NCBI RefSeq assembly: GCF_042477335.2
Contig: NC_091260.1
Span: 54,145,001 to 54,209,000 of the forward strand
Direction of reading: 5' to 3'
DNA: 64,000 bases
Source of the DNA: Ovis canadensis
Lineage: Eukaryota; Chordata; Mammalia; Artiodactyla; Bovidae
Shown here: positions 1 to 12,343 of the stretch, piece by piece
Layout: each line of letters begins with the position of its first letter
Numbering within the stretch: position 1 is the stretch's first letter
Notes under the pieces: model-generated
Told to the model about the DNA's origin: nothing
Database searches by the model: none
The model's input: only the letters and a program-made list of their open reading frames with translations
Program-made: the position numbers and the translations under genes

Positions 1-222
1 GGTGGTTACCAGGGCCTATGGGGAGGTGGACAAGGGCAATTGTTGTTTCATGGGTATAGAATTAAGATTAAGAAGATTTTTATCTGGAAAGATAAAAAAT
101 GTTCTGGAGATCTATTTCACAACAACATGAATTTGTTTAACACTGCTGAATTGTATTCTTAAAGTGGCTTAGATGGTAAATTTTATGTGGTGTGTTTTTT
201 TTACCACCACCACAACAAAAAG
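1..222 (+). mobile_element. L1 3' end (old mammalian subfamily)
   Basis: Begins mid-element with GGTGGTTACCAGGGCCTATG and runs through the conserved 3' end text (CTGAATTGTATTCTTAAAGT, TGGTAAATTTTATGT, then TTTTACCACCACCACAACAAAAAG). This matches L1MA/L1MB-type 3'UTRs. Truncated by the window edge. Confidence 0.8.
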
Positions 223-3200
223 ACATTACCATTCCCTTCATTGACAATTAACTTCAGGAGAGATTGGATGAGAGGTTTCCTCACAGGTAAGAGGAAGATG
301 GAAGGGGGAAAGAATATGGAGAATTTTAAGGGCCCTAGACTTGTCCTTCCCAGTAACTTGGGTACTATTGAGGCTGCAGAGAATGAATGAAGAGAGAGCA
401 CAAACAGTAACCTTGGATATAAAGGGGATTGAAAAGGCTTATGCAAGACCTCCTATCTGCTAACTTCAGGTCTCCTCAATTCTGAATCTCTTGGTAGATC
501 TTCATCTTTTGATGCCACAGACCCACTCCCTCCGTCCTCCTTAGAATTCGTACTGCCTGAACTGTCAAAGCAGGGTCTTCATATGCTGTGCCCCTGTCTG
601 TGCTGGGGAGAAGACTCAGAGAAAGTGCTGCATCCTGGGAGCTAGAACATGGGAGCGGGTTGGGACTCAGGCGAGCATTCTAAGGATGGAATAACATGGT
701 TCTTTAGCTTGGAGCAAGGTGATGGTTCAAAACATTCAGGCACAGGATAACCAAAAAATGAAAAGAAGGCCAGCCAATGGTTCAGAGTCTAAGAAACAGG
801 GACCAGTAGTCTGGTCTGTAGGCATGAATAGGAGCCTCCCTTCCCCAGGTGGGAAGTGTGACCAACAGATGTAGTCTAGGCAGCAGACACAGAAGCCCTG
901 CACAAAATGTAACTGACGCCTCTGTCAGAAAGCTCCTCTCAGGAGTAATACAGACTACCCATTGCAGAAATTGACCTCGCCTTGAAGACCTTGATTTGGG
1001 ACTTCATGGTGTCTGACACTTTCTACTAAAGGTAAGAAAGCACATCCATTGTTGATCTCTTTCAGTTCCCTTTACATTAGATTTCATAGACTTCACTTCT
1101 GGTAGTACAGAAGATAGGATTACCTGGAGACTTCCTGCTGCAGAACAGTTAGAAATGCTGGATAACGCTAAAAAAATCAAATGCATACCTGAGCTCGCCA
1201 AAAGAACTCAGCAGAGAGCTCCAGAGGCTCAAAATGCGTAAGGAATGGAATGAACACTGGATCAGTAGAAGCATGAACCCTGGTACAAAGAGGGTAGGGA
1301 TTTGCCAGTTTACAGAAACCAGGATTTGGGTTTTCGCCATACAGGAACAGAGAATGAAAGTTTCTGAGAAAATGTGCCATGACTTGGTGTCTCTCTAGTG
1401 ACCTTGGGTGACTTGTAGCCTTCTGGTCAGAACTAGTGCCCAGATCTTTCTTCCCATTGACTAGTTCTTAGGAAGGACAGGGTGAAATTTCTTCAGTGGG
1501 TCTTCTGGTTATGTTTATCTTTGTCAAAAGGCAGAGGGCATTGAAGCTAATCAGTACAACTTAAAAAACCCTAGAGACCCTCCGAGTCCTCTAGCTCTGG
1601 GCATTTAGTCTCTCAGGAGCTGTTAGCTCCTTATTGTCTCACCCAGGTTCACAAAGTTGATGGTTACGTCTTTCCCTCTTCCTGCCTGCCCCACTACCAG
1701 GCTCCTAGCACCTAGAATCTGTAGCCCAGAGGGTCCTGAGTCCAGAGCCTACTCTGCCTTAAAATGAATAGTCAAGACTAGAATGTTCTTTCTGAAAATT
1801 ACACAATTATTCCTTTTAGAAGGAGGGAGTCTGTCTGCTTTTAAAGCCAAATGTGACGTGTTTCCTTTAAAAAGTCTCCATAGCGACAATTTTGGTCATG
1901 GCCCCCTCAAGTCTGGAACAAGCATCTACGAGAAATATTGGAGGCCTCAGGACATGGCACCAAGCTGTCAGGTCAGGAAACCAGTAAGGCACCTTGGAAG
2001 GAAAAAAGGGGCACACAGTTACAGTAAAAACAGAGTTCCTTATCGGTGATGTTCACTCTCCTCAAACAAGGAATTCCGTGTTTCCCTGAGAAGGTAAACA
2101 TGAGGTATTAGCCCTGAGATGACTCACTGAAACGCACCCAGAGTAGCTGTATGTTCACTGGGAGACCCCCGTTGGCAGTGCAGGCTGTAAATTATGGTCA
2201 TTCCTAAGAGGTAACAAGAGAGGTTCTGTCAGCTGTGCGATTACTTTGTTTTGGCAGGACACTTTGGAGTCAAGAAAACATTGGCTGGAGTTCAAGGCCA
2301 AGATTTTGGATCAGCTGCCACCATAATTTTTCAGAAATGTGATGACTGTTCCTCAAGAAATAGTTTCCTAAGTAGGCTGCAGGAATGCCTCCTGTACATG
2401 TTCGAATGGGATTTAAAGAATGAAGCCCTCGGGGACTGACCAGTAAAAGTGAGTTACCATGGGCTTCTCTAGCAAAGAGTAAGGAGCCAAGATCACATCA
2501 GGGATCTCCTCCCCAAATAGAGTGAAAGAATTAGAGAGCGATTTTCATTGAGGTGAGCCCTGCCTGCACGCTCTATCTTCTACATGATATGTAAGAACAG
2601 CGATAGAAAGTCTACCGAGGTTACTCAGATAGATTTCTCTTTGACTTCTGTGTTATACTAGCAGTGTAACCTTCCGAGACTTCCCCATATCCTGGTTGTA
2701 TGTGATAATAGTAAAGAAGAGAACCGTGAACATCTAAATGGCCCCGTGCCTGCAGAGGGTACTGGATTGCGCTCACTCTTTCATGCCTATTCATAGTCCT
2801 TCATTTGTGCAGCAGAAACCATCACTCATACTTGAAACTTCAGGGGATCATTGCAATCTGAATACCCAAATGTGAGTCCATGGCTTGGCTTGGCACGAAG
2901 AACATTCCCTGTTCTTTTTTATTTAGCATAACATTGCATCTATGTGAACACTCTATTAACACTGTACATTGAGCTCATCAACAGGAACATTTACAATGTA
3001 CTTGAGTTCCTAAAATAGAAAAGGAGGTCAAGTTTGGATGGTTGGAGGTTGGGTATGAAACTGAGAGTCGAAAACTGCATCAGAAATACCATTATGGAAG
3101 CATAGATGTGATGCCTGTGGAGGACTAAGCATTTGTGAGGGAAGAGAGAGGAAAATGTCAGTCTTTTGAGGCAGTAGCTAGGCCATGCAGATAATAACCG

Positions 3201-3395
3201 GGAAATTGACTTATTATGTTACTGTATTCATTTTTTGACTTTATGAGGGTATATTAAAAACACTGTTTGCTCTCTAAGAGATTAAAAAAAGATGGTAGCC
3301 AGTCTCGGAGTTCATGTCATTCACACAAATGGTTTCCAAGATGGAGGCTGATACTGGGTTCCTCATTCTGTTTAGGAAATTGTATCCATTACTCT
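223..3395. other. No recognisable gene or element
   Basis: Flanking DNA 3' of NPR3. Only short chance frames (under 90 codons) are present and I recognise no repeat family. Old diverged repeats cannot be excluded. Confidence 0.5.
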
Positions 3396-3618
3396 GGGCT
3401 TCCCCAGTGGCTCAGCGGTAAAGAATCCGCCTGCAGTGCAGGAGCCACAGGAGACATTGGTTCAATCCCTAGGTCAGGAAGATCCCCAGGAGGAGAGCAG
3501 GGCAACCCACTCCAATATTCTTGCCTGGAGAATCCCATGGACAGAAGACCCTGGTGGGCTACAGTCCATGGGGTTGCAAAGAGTTGGACACCACTGGAGT
3601 GACTTAGCATGCATGCAT
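3396..3618 (+). mobile_element. Bov-tA SINE
   Basis: Starts GGGCTTCCCCAGTGGCTCAG (tRNA-derived head), with the ruminant body CCTGGAGAATCCCATGGACA and a GCATGCATGCATGC tail. Frames across it on both strands are SINE artefacts. Confidence 0.95.
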
Positions 3619-3691
3619 GCGTTCATTACTCTGTGGAAGCCCTGAAAATTTTCTTTGCTCTACTATGAGTGTTCTTAGATAGCTTCTACAC

Positions 3692-4250
3692 CATGAAATT
3701 AAAAGACTTACTTCTTGGAAGGAAAGTTATGACCAACCTAGAGAGCATATTAAAAAGCAGAGACATTACTTTGCCAACAAAGGTCCGTCTAGTCAAGGCT
3801 ATGGTTTTTCGTCATGTATGGATGTGAGTGTTGGACTATAAAGAAAGCTGAGCGCAGAAGAATTGATGCTTTTAAACTGTGGTGTTGGAGAAGACTCTTG
3901 AGAGTCCCTTGGACTGCAAGGAGATCCAACTAGTCCATCCTGAAGGGAATCAGTCTTGCGTGTTCACTGGAAGGACTGATGCTGAGGCTGAAACTCTAAT
4001 ACTTTGGCTCCCTGATGCGAAGAGCTGACTCATTGGAAAAGACTCTGATGCTGGGAAAGATTGAAGGCAGGAGGAGAAGGGAACAACAGAGGATGAGATG
4101 GCTGGATGGCATCACTGACTCAATGGACATGGGTTTGGGTGGACTCCAGGAGTTGGTGATGGACAGGGAGGCCTGGCTTCCTGTGGTTCATGGGGTCGCA
4201 AAGAGTTGGACACGACAGAGCAACTGAACTGAACTGAACTGAACTGAACT
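3692..4250 (+). mobile_element. BovB LINE 3' fragment
   Basis: The degraded end of the RTE-type reverse transcriptase ORF (region encoding HEIKR, then [24 protein letters not shown] and [15 protein letters not shown]) followed by the diagnostic CTGAACTGAACTGAACTGAA tail at 4226-4249. 5'-truncated and frameshifted. Confidence 0.93.
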
Positions 4251-4530
4251 AAACACTGTAATATCAGTTCTGAAAATGTCACAAGAGATAATGATGCACA
4301 AATGATATGGACTGCTTCTTTGGAAGGCCTACTATATTTCAATTGTTTTGACTTAAATTTTTATTTTCTATATTTTTTATCATGTTCCCAACTTTACCAC
4401 ATGTGCTATGTGATGTGTGGGAGTGGGTGTACATTTAAAGAAGTGGGAGGGGGGCAGCTAAAAAGTTCAACAGCAAAGTCTCCAATTATCAAATTCCCAC
4501 TAAGTCTCACCCTTTTGTGTCATTCTCCCC

Positions 4531-4746
4531 ATTGTTGTTGTTGTTCAGGCACTTGGTCGTATCTGACTCTTTGCAACCCTGCAAACTGTAGCCCACCAGG
4601 CTTCTCTGTGTGTGGGATTTCCCAGCAAGAATACGGGAGTGGGTTGCCATTTCCTACTCCAGGGGATTTTTTCCAACCCAGGGTTAGAATCTGTGTCTCC
4701 TGCATTGCCAGGTAGATTCTTCACCACTGAGCCACCAGGGAAGCCC
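4531..4746 (-). mobile_element. Bov-tA SINE, minus
   Basis: Ends with GAGCCACCAGGGAAGCCC, the reverse complement of the SINE head, and starts with a TTGTTGTTGTTG tail region. It lies just left of a Bov-A2 in the same orientation. Confidence 0.93.
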
Positions 4747-4767
4747 AAGATTTTAAATAGAAGGCTT

Positions 4768-5040
4768 GCTGCTGCTGCTAAGTCGCTTCAGTCGTGTCCG
4801 ACTCTGTGTGACCCCATAGACAGCAGCCCACCAGGCTCCCCCATCCCTGGGATTCTCCAGGCAAGAACACAGAAGTGGGCTGCCATTTCCTTCTCCAATG
4901 CATGAAAGTGAAAAGTGAAAGGGAAGTCGCTCAGTCATGTCTGATTCTTAGCGACCCCATGGACTGCAGCCCACCAGGCTCCTCTGTCCATGGGATTTTC
5001 CAGGCAAGAGTACTGGAGTGGGGCGCCATTGCCTTCTCCA
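4768..5040 (-). mobile_element. Bov-A2 dimeric SINE, minus
   Basis: Runs from GCTGCTGCTGCTAAGTCGC to GGCGCCATTGCCTTCTCC. The two BovA monomers are joined by the GTGAAAAGTGAAAG linker (about 4908-4921). Apparently full-length. Confidence 0.95.
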
Positions 5041-5449
5041 AATAGAAGGTTTACATGATCAAATTTATGTTTTCAAAAGATTACTGTGATAGCAGGAGAA
5101 AGAGTTGGAGGGGATCCAAAAAAGAGTCATCATCGATGCCAGAAGTCCAGAAAGTAAGCTGTTGCATTAATAGGTGAGAAATGATGGCAACCACTCTGGC
5201 CACCGATGATGTCTAATGACTTGAGCTGGTGTTAGTGCAGACAGAGAAGTGACCATTTCAATAGATGCTTCAAAGACAAGATGAAGATTTGGTGATTGAC
5301 TGAACTGGTGGAGTACTGGGGAGATGAGAAAGAGTGGGTTTTTGTTTTTTTTTGGTAAAAGAGCGGTATTAAGGGCACTGATCCCATCATAGGGGCTATA
5401 CCCTCATGCTCTCATTTAATCCTGATTCCCTCTCAAAACTCCCATCTCT

Positions 5450-5735
5450 TTTGTCATTCAGTCTCTAAGTCATGTCTGACTCTCCTACTCTTTGCAACCC
5501 CGCGGACTGCAGCACACCAGGCTCCTCTGTCCTCCACTATCTCCCAGAGTTTGCTCAAACTCATGTTCAATGAGTCGCTGATGCTATACAGCCATCTCAT
5601 CCTCGGTCACCCCCTTCTTCTCCTGTCCTCAATCTTTCCCAGCATCAGTTTTTTTTCCAATGAGTCAGCTCTTTGCATCAGGTTGCCAAAGTATTGGACT
5701 TCAGCTTCAGCAACAATCCTCCAATTTGCAATGCA
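5450..5735 (-). mobile_element. BovB LINE 3' fragment, minus
   Basis: Antisense BovB end: CAGTCTCTAAGTCATGTC through CTCATCCTCGGTCACCCCC, TTTCCCAGCATCAG and GTTGCCAAAGTATTGGACTT. Diverged, with no open reverse transcriptase. Confidence 0.85.
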
Positions 5736-6497
5736 TACACAACCTCACCAAAATTCTGAGGGACAATTGGGAATCTTAGCTGAGATCACAAAAATGTATT
5801 CATATTTTAAGGATTTCCATTAAAAGAATCAAAATATTTGATCTCCCAGTAGACCCTCAGGGCAGAACACTCACCAGGGCTGTTATTAAGCGGGGAAATT
5901 CATCCTAACATTCAAGGTTCTTTTTAGGGCATGGGATGTCTTTCATCTGCTAGTGTAAAAAGTAAAATAGACTTTTGAAACTCTGGTTTCTAGATCTGAG
6001 TTTACTGTTTAGTTACTTTACAAGCAGCTTCTATAGTAAGACAGATCACTACTGATCAGCTTATCATAATAAAAACAATCAGGATAGTGACAATCATGCA
6101 ACAATATGTCCCCTTCACTCCACTTTCTGTATCCTTCCAAACCATCATATTGAAACCTCTAAGCCTTTTTCAACTTAGCTGCTCTAAGTTCAGCATTGGA
6201 GAATGGTTTGGAGAAACAGCTATGAAACCTTTGAAGAAAAGAGCTTCAGTCTGAGAGGTTTGTTTTGCCAACAGTTTTGGTTTCAAGATAACTTCTTAAT
6301 CCCAACTAGTCAGAATGTGAGGGATCACTCAAAGGAAGGCAAAGAAGAACTATCAGGACTGCGTTGGGACACAGGTTTTGTGTAGCCCTTAAAAGAATCA
6401 GCCAGTGAAGATTTACTCAATGGATATCTTTAAGCTCCTAGGATGCAAAAAGGAGATGAGGGGAGGCTGGCCCAGAAGATAAGATTTAGTCTCACAC

Positions 6498-6715
6498 TGT
6501 GTGTGTGTGTGCTCAGTCACTCAGTCTTGTCTGACGTTTTGTGACCCTAAGGACTATAGCCCACCAAGCTCCTCTGTCCATGGAATTCTCCAGGCAAGAA
6601 TACTGGAGTGGGTTGCCATTCCCTTCTCCAGGGGATCTTCCTGACCCAGGGATCAAACCTGAGCCTCTTGTATTGCAGGCAGATTCTTTACCATCTGAGC
6701 CACCAGGCAAGGTCC
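6498..6715 (-). mobile_element. Bov-tA SINE, minus
   Basis: A TGTGTGTGTGTG tail, then the antisense BovA body, ending in TTTACCATCTGAGCCACCAG. Confidence 0.94.
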
Positions 6716-6804
6716 ATGCCAAAAGACCCCATGGTCTCAGTTTACGCCAGGCTTCACCCCAAGAACCCAAGAACTTGAGATGTTAAATAAGGCTGCCTCA
6801 TGAA

Positions 6805-7000
6805 TATAGTAGCAGCTTTGATTTATTGAGCTTCTGGTCATATCAGGTGCCACGTGAACCCAATGAAGTGGTTATTGTTCTCCTGATTGTACAAAGGAGG
6901 AAACTGAGGCTTGGGAAGGGCTCACAGCTAGTGAGTTTGCTGGGCCCCACAGTTAGTAATAGAAAAGCAGGAGTTTAAGCTCTAGATTCCTCCTTGTGGG
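6805..7000 (-). repeat. MIR fragment
   Basis: The antisense MIR core is visible as AGGAGGAAACTGAGGC followed by CACAGCTAGTGAG, preceded by TTTATTGAGC. Ancient mammalian SINE. Confidence 0.75.
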
Positions 7001-8009
7001 AGACCATTTAAGAATATCCCAGTTTTAAAAAATTTCACAAAGCAGAAACATTATGTATTGAATATTAACATTGCAAAACCACACGGAATCTTTTGGGGTA
7101 ATAATTCCCCTGGGACGGGAAATCTTTTATTTCAGAGTCACCTAGTACTTGACAAAGATGGTAAAGGAAGAGAAACAAATCCAAGTGTCAGAGAATTCTT
7201 TGAAGACCAGCAACTTGGAAGTTATGATGCTGAAAAGATAAGTAAGGTGGCAGCAGAAGGGATGCTCCATGCAGTTGCCCGATTAGCTGTACAGGCGGAG
7301 TTTGCAAGCCCCAAGAAAACTGGGTGTAAGAAAATCAAGAGTGCAGGGATCCGGCAAGCTGGAGAGCATTTGTCCCGTCTCAAAACACTCAAATTTCTTT
7401 ATTTTTCCCTGTCTAAACATTGACTGGCCAAACACATCTGTAGACCACCCATTCATAACCCGTCACAGAATAGGGTGGAGCTCAGCCTAGTGAGGGTGGA
7501 TGAGGGAGCTTACTGAGCACCTGGGATGTAAACTCTAAGTGAAGGATGCATGGACCTGGTTAGAAAGCAAAGCGTTTTCCAGGTGGGAGGAACAGTGGGA
7601 ATAAAACACTGCTGGCAGGAAAGCGCAAGGAATGTTTAGTAGATGACAAATAAATCAATTTGAGCAAGTCAATTTCAGCACCATTCCACTGAACAAGAGG
7701 TAATAGAGACTAAAGGGGGACGGCTGGGCCACCAGGCACAGAATATGCAATCGACCTCTGAGGATGGGAGTTATTATAGGTTATCAAAGAGGACAGGAGT
7801 GTTATCACAGCAGTATTTTAGGGAGACTGCCAGGGTAATGGTGAGAAAAATGAGTTAAAAGAAAGAAATCAGAAGAGTTAGAAGGCTTCTCCCTGCTCAT
7901 GTGGGGTGAGGTTATAAAGGCCTTGTTTCAAGGCAGTAGAAACAAAGAAGAGGTAGGGAATTTGATTGAACATGGAAGGTAATGAAGAGGGCTACTGATG
8001 GAGACTTAA
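7001..8009. other. No recognisable gene; possible old repeat
   Basis: A 121-codon frame at 7058-7423 has no domain, signal peptide or family motif that I recognise, and no codon or splice evidence. The rest resembles generic old interspersed repeat text but I cannot name a family. Confidence 0.4.
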
Positions 8010-8172
8010 TGTGATCACCAGCCACAAGATTCAGCAGTCTGGCATGGTCCTCGTTAGGGTCACCAGTCTGCCTTCAAACCCCAGCCCTGCTGTGTAGTAG
8101 CTTCTGTGTAGGAGACCTTCGGCAAGTTACTTAGCCTCTCTGTGCCTCAGTTTACCCACCTCTAAAATAACA
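8010..8172 (+). repeat. MIR fragment
   Basis: Sense MIR core: CAAACCCCAGCCCTGCTGTG, then GGCAAGTTACTTAGCCTCTC and TGTGCCTCAGTTTACCCACC. It is followed directly by a Bov-tA SINE. Confidence 0.85.
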
Positions 8173-8174
8173 AG

Positions 8175-8390
8175 GGGGCTTCTCTGGTGCCTCAGACAGT
8201 AAAGAATGTGCTTGCAATGCAGGAGACCCAGGTTCGATCCCTGGGTCAGAAAGATCCCTTGGAGAAGGGAATGACTACCCACTCCAGTATTCTTGCCTGG
8301 AGAATCTCATGGCCAGAGGAAATTGGCGGACTACAGTCCCTAGTGTTACAAAGTCAGACATGACTGAGCAACTAATGCACACACACACAT
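8175..8390 (+). mobile_element. Bov-tA SINE
   Basis: GGGGCTTCTCTGGTGCCTCAG head, CCAGTATTCTTGCCTGGAGA body, and an ACACACACACA tail. Confidence 0.94.
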
Positions 8391-9670
8391 GCAAAGTGAG
8401 GGGATGACCACAGTCCCGCTTCGTGGGGGTAACATATGGATAACCATGTCTGGTGAAATAAATGATCCCAGTTCAGGTGCTCGGTGCAGGCTTGGCTTGG
8501 CTTGTAGGGTGCTCTCCGTCAACAGCCACTGGAACTGGATGAGGACGGGCACGCAGTCTTGCTCATGCTTCATTTCCCTTCTGAATAAAATCCCAAGAAC
8601 CGCTATCAAGGTTACACAACTAAGACACCAGGTGGCAAGTTCTGTTTAGATAGTCTCTGGCCGGATTTTTGTCTGAAAGCATTGAATACCTTTGACGGCA
8701 CTGAAGCTGGGCCCCCAGGGGAGTATAGCTCTCACACACAGCTGGTGCTTCTCAAGTTTTAATGGAGCCTATCCACCCCTCCTCCGCCCCACCCCCGCCA
8801 GAGGGTGCCCCACACTGGCTCCTGAGAGAGGGGATGTGGAGGAGGTGACGGAGCCTGGAATGCAGCCTCCCAGACCGGCCTGGCTGACTCCCCGCACTTG
8901 GCAGCCTTTGGGGAGACCGCCCTGTCTTCATCTGGTCTCTGGGGCCCTAGGCCTGGGGTAGAAGCCCCACAGGCACCAGGAATTCTGGGGCTTTGCTGTG
9001 GTCACTTTCCACCAGCCTTCATAACGCCTGGTCTCTCTTTGGCTAACTGAAGTGTTAGTGGAATAAGAACCCCCTTTTGTCTACACTGGCAAATCCCCCC
9101 ATCCACTGACACACTTATGAGGTGCCACTGTTGCATCCGGGACAAGATCCCAGCCTTCGCAGGGAGACGAGGGCAGAGGGCAGCCCCTAGTGGGAAAGAT
9201 GTCCTTCAGGACACCTGAGGGTCCCTTTTCTTGGTGGGATGGGGAGCGGGGGCTGCTCTGACTGATCCCAGAAGCTACTGTCATGGTCCAGGGGGGCTGA
9301 GTCCAGGGAGGGGTCCTCAGGGCCCTCTCAGTGGAGGTCGGGAAGCAAGATGTGTGTGGCAGGTGTGACACACTGGTCCAGCTGAGGAGAAAACAGGCTT
9401 GAGTGTGACTGCTCCAGCCCTGTGAGAGCTTTGCAGGCCATGAGGCTGGAACTGTCCCCTCTAGGCCTTGTCTAGACCCTCTGTCGGGGGGACAGTATAC
9501 AGAAAAGGGACCTCTTTCTCTTTATAGTCTCTGATTCCATCCTCTAAGAGGGCAAGACTAGATATTGTCAAGCCAAAGTGTCTGGAAAAGCCTCAAAAAT
9601 GGCCAGCTGAGGGTTTTGCCTTCTTATCCAAAGAAGCGGGAGAGTGTAGGGCTTATTCTGATGACGGCTT
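8391..9670. other. No recognisable gene or element
   Basis: Relatively GC-rich flanking DNA (notably 8760-8960). Short overlapping frames on both strands, no start context, splice pattern or protein family recognised. Confidence 0.45.
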
Positions 9671-9800
9671 CACCACGTGCTTAGGTTTGCAGTCCTCACA
9701 GCAGCCGGATGAGCTCAGCACCATTGTTACGCAGGTGACATGAGCCACAAGAGTCAGAACCCGGATATAAACCCCAGGAGGCTGGCTCCATGTGTCCTCA
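9671..9800 (-). repeat. MIR-like fragment
   Basis: GCAGTCCTCACAGCAGCCGG and CAGAACCCGGATATAAACCC resemble the antisense MIR core and B-box region. Diverged. Confidence 0.5.
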
Positions 9801-10223
9801 TCGATAAAGTGCAAATGACACGGCTTCAGGAGCTTGAACAGTCAGGGGTGCATAAAGCCTGCAAAAGGAATTCTTTTTCTTGGTTCTCGTTTGGTGATGA
9901 GATGGTTTGTTAAGCTGCTATTCTTTTAAAGACGCACAACCATTGGTCCCTCTCCCTATAGCAGCTGCTATTTAAATCAACCTCAGAAGCCCAAGATTTA
10001 GGATTAAGATGAGGCCCTAAATCAATGGTATGCAGAATTCCCAAGGCTTCTTCCAGAGACATACCCCCAACCCCCGCCATTAGCCACAGTCATGAGGCAT
10101 CTTTGGTCTATTGTGGAGTGTTGGGTGTTCATGAAGAAATTCAAAATAAGCAGGAGGGAGAATGGAAAGATTCAGGAAAGCCATGGTCCCCAAAGTGATG
10201 TAGGAAAGTAGTGGGAATACACT

Positions 10224-10448
10224 GTGTTATGGACTGAATATGTGTGTCCTCAAAATTCATATGTTGAAGTCCCAACCCCCAGTGTGGCTGTATTTAGAGA
10301 CAGAGCCTCCAAAGAAGTAATTAACATTAAATGAGGTCATAAAGATGCGGCCCTATCATAGGAAAAGGGTCCTCATGGGAAGAAACACCAAAGAGCCTCC
10401 CTCCTCCCCATTCTCTTCCTCCCTCCCTCCCTTTCTCTCTCTCTCTCT

Positions 10449-10493
<45 letters not shown>

Positions 10494-10650
10494 AAGCTAT
10501 GTAAGGACACAAGGAGAAGGAAGCTATCTATAAACCAGGAGGACAGCCCTTACCAGGAACCAACCCTGCCAGAACAATGAGAAATACATTTCTGTCGTGT
10601 AAGCCCCAGTTCATAGCATTTTGTTACAGCAGCCCAAATGGACTGAGACA
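10224..10650 (+). mobile_element. MaLR-type solo LTR (MLT1/MST-like)
   Basis: Begins TGTTATGGACTGAATATGTG, continues CAAAATTCATATGTTGAAGT, CCAACCCCCAGTGTGG and AAATGAGGTCATAAAG, and closes with CAGGAACCAACCCTGCCAGA and AGCCCAAATGGACTGAGACA. This is the conserved layout of ERVL-MaLR LTRs. A TC/CA microsatellite has expanded inside (10433-10490). No internal retroviral genes accompany it. Confidence 0.85.
10433..10490. repeat. Compound (TC)n(CA)n microsatellite
   Basis: About 8 TC units followed by about 20 CA units inside the MaLR LTR. Probably length-polymorphic. Confidence 0.97.
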
Positions 10651-11298
10651 CCCTGTGTTTCCTGGAGGCTTCCTGGCCTCACCCTTCATTCCTGCAACAC
10701 CCACCCACATCCTGGCCTCCCATTCCCACGCCCCCACCTGCTGTGGAATCTTCTCAAACTCTGGTACCCAGTGTGAGTGACATTGATGGCACTGCCAGGG
10801 GACCTCACTGGCAGTGGCGGAGGCGGCAGAAGCAGGACCCGGGGCACATTGATCCAGCCCTAGAATCACTGTGTATTTCTTGGGCTTAATGTAAATCATG
10901 ACTAACCTCCCAGAGAGTGAAGCAACTTTTTACAAACCAGAGGTGCCTGCAGATGCTTGAGGCTGTTGACTTGTCCAGTACACTAGAGCCTGAGAAGCAC
11001 TTTAGAGGGACAGAACTGACTTAGGATCTCATCAAAGTGGGCAAGGGACATAATAATATGAGTCAATGGGGCCAACATGTAGCTACGTGGTGTTCTCAAG
11101 CTGCAGAGACTTACAATATCATTCACAAACATTTCTTCCCTTACCTGACAATTCAGGGTTTACTCCTCATTCCAATAACATATCCTCTTATTTCTGCAAA
11201 TTTCCCTTTTCTGGGAAGAAATTCTTGAGTTCTTTCATGGGTATCCCTCAGAGAGCCCAATTCATCACATCTGCTGAATATTCTTGTACTTAAACTGT
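10651..11298. other. No recognisable gene or element
   Basis: Unannotated flanking DNA between the MaLR LTR and a Bov-tA SINE. Only short chance frames. Confidence 0.45.
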
Positions 11299-11506
11299 GG
11301 CTTCCCTGGTAAATCAGACAGTAAATAATCCACATGCAATGTAGGGGACCAGGGTTCGATCCCTGGGTCAGGAAGATGCCCTTGAGGAGGGCATGGCAAC
11401 CCACTCCAGTATTCTTGCCTGGAGAATCCCATGGACAGAGGAGCCTAGGAAGCTACAATCCACAGGGTCGCAAAGAGTCGGACAGGACTGAGGAACTAAC
11501 ACTTCC
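11299..11506 (+). mobile_element. Bov-tA SINE
   Basis: TGGCTTCCCTGGTAAATCAG head, GGGTTCGATCCCTGGGTCAG B-box region, ending AGGAACTAACAC. It marks the left limit of the SINE-free block behind NPR3. Confidence 0.93.
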
Positions 11507-12337
11507 ACTTTCTCTAAACTGGTCCTAAGAGAACAGGAAGTCCTCAGAGAATATGAATATTTGCAGTGTATATTGGTTGAATTATAAACAGGAAAAGGTT
11601 TCGGTGGGATGTATTTTTTAATGAGAACACATTGTTATCCTGCGAGCATGTGGCATTCTTGCTTAACAGAAACATTTATAAGAACACATACACATTTATA
11701 TCCAAACACCAAATGAAGATATCTTCAATGACCAATTTGCACCAGAAAGAAAATATATTATACAAAACAGGGGTTATATCCACAGTCATTAATTTTCATT
11801 TTCTACACAAAACAACAATAAATTAAATCACATTATATGCAGATAGTTCTACTTACATTAGAATAATAAACTGTATGTAGCTGTCAGCTTTTTACTTTCA
11901 TTTTTCTACCAGACTCATGGTAAGTGTATAATGTTCGGCAGCCCAATATGTAAATTACTGATGAATAATATGGCCTGGGAGACAAGGGCTGCAGGAGTAA
12001 TTGCCCACAATGTCTGTTCTGTGTCCTCTTGGATTCAATTATTCACCATGCACAGGGAACAATGCTCAGATTCCCAGGATCCAGCAGAAAGATCTGCAAA
12101 CTCACAGCATCTCCAGGGCGCAAGGGCACCTCATTGCTATTTTGTAAGACACACCACAATACACACTATAAGATCTTGACATTGAATAATAAATAGGACA
12201 TCGTGTCTCAAAATCCAAATTTGCCTGTTTCTCAACTTTCTCTGCCTTGGTATTATGTGCTATGACAGCTTTGTTCTCCAAGCAAATAAAAACCGCTTCG
12301 GTAGACTATGCTGTGACTTACGCTGGTGAATGGGCCC

Positions 12338-12343
12338 TTTATT
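12338..12343 (-). promoter_or_regulatory. NPR3: Candidate distal poly(A) signal of NPR3
   Basis: AATAAA on the gene strand, about 5.0 kb after the stop, followed within about 55 nt by a U-rich stretch (GGTTTTTATTTG), the arrangement expected of a cleavage site. It would end a UTR that fits the SINE-free block. Other gene-strand AATAAA copies at 16220-16225 and 13959-13964 are alternatives. Confidence 0.3.

Noticed and set aside
3267..3645. Several overlapping frames with GLPWWLSGKESACSAG-like or ILEWVAISFS-like proteins here and at many other sites
   Set aside because: These are translations of Bov-tA and Bov-A2 SINEs, not genes.
7058..7423. 121-codon plus-strand frame in the left flank
   Set aside because: No recognised domain, signal peptide or context. 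This length is expected by chance in 64 kb.
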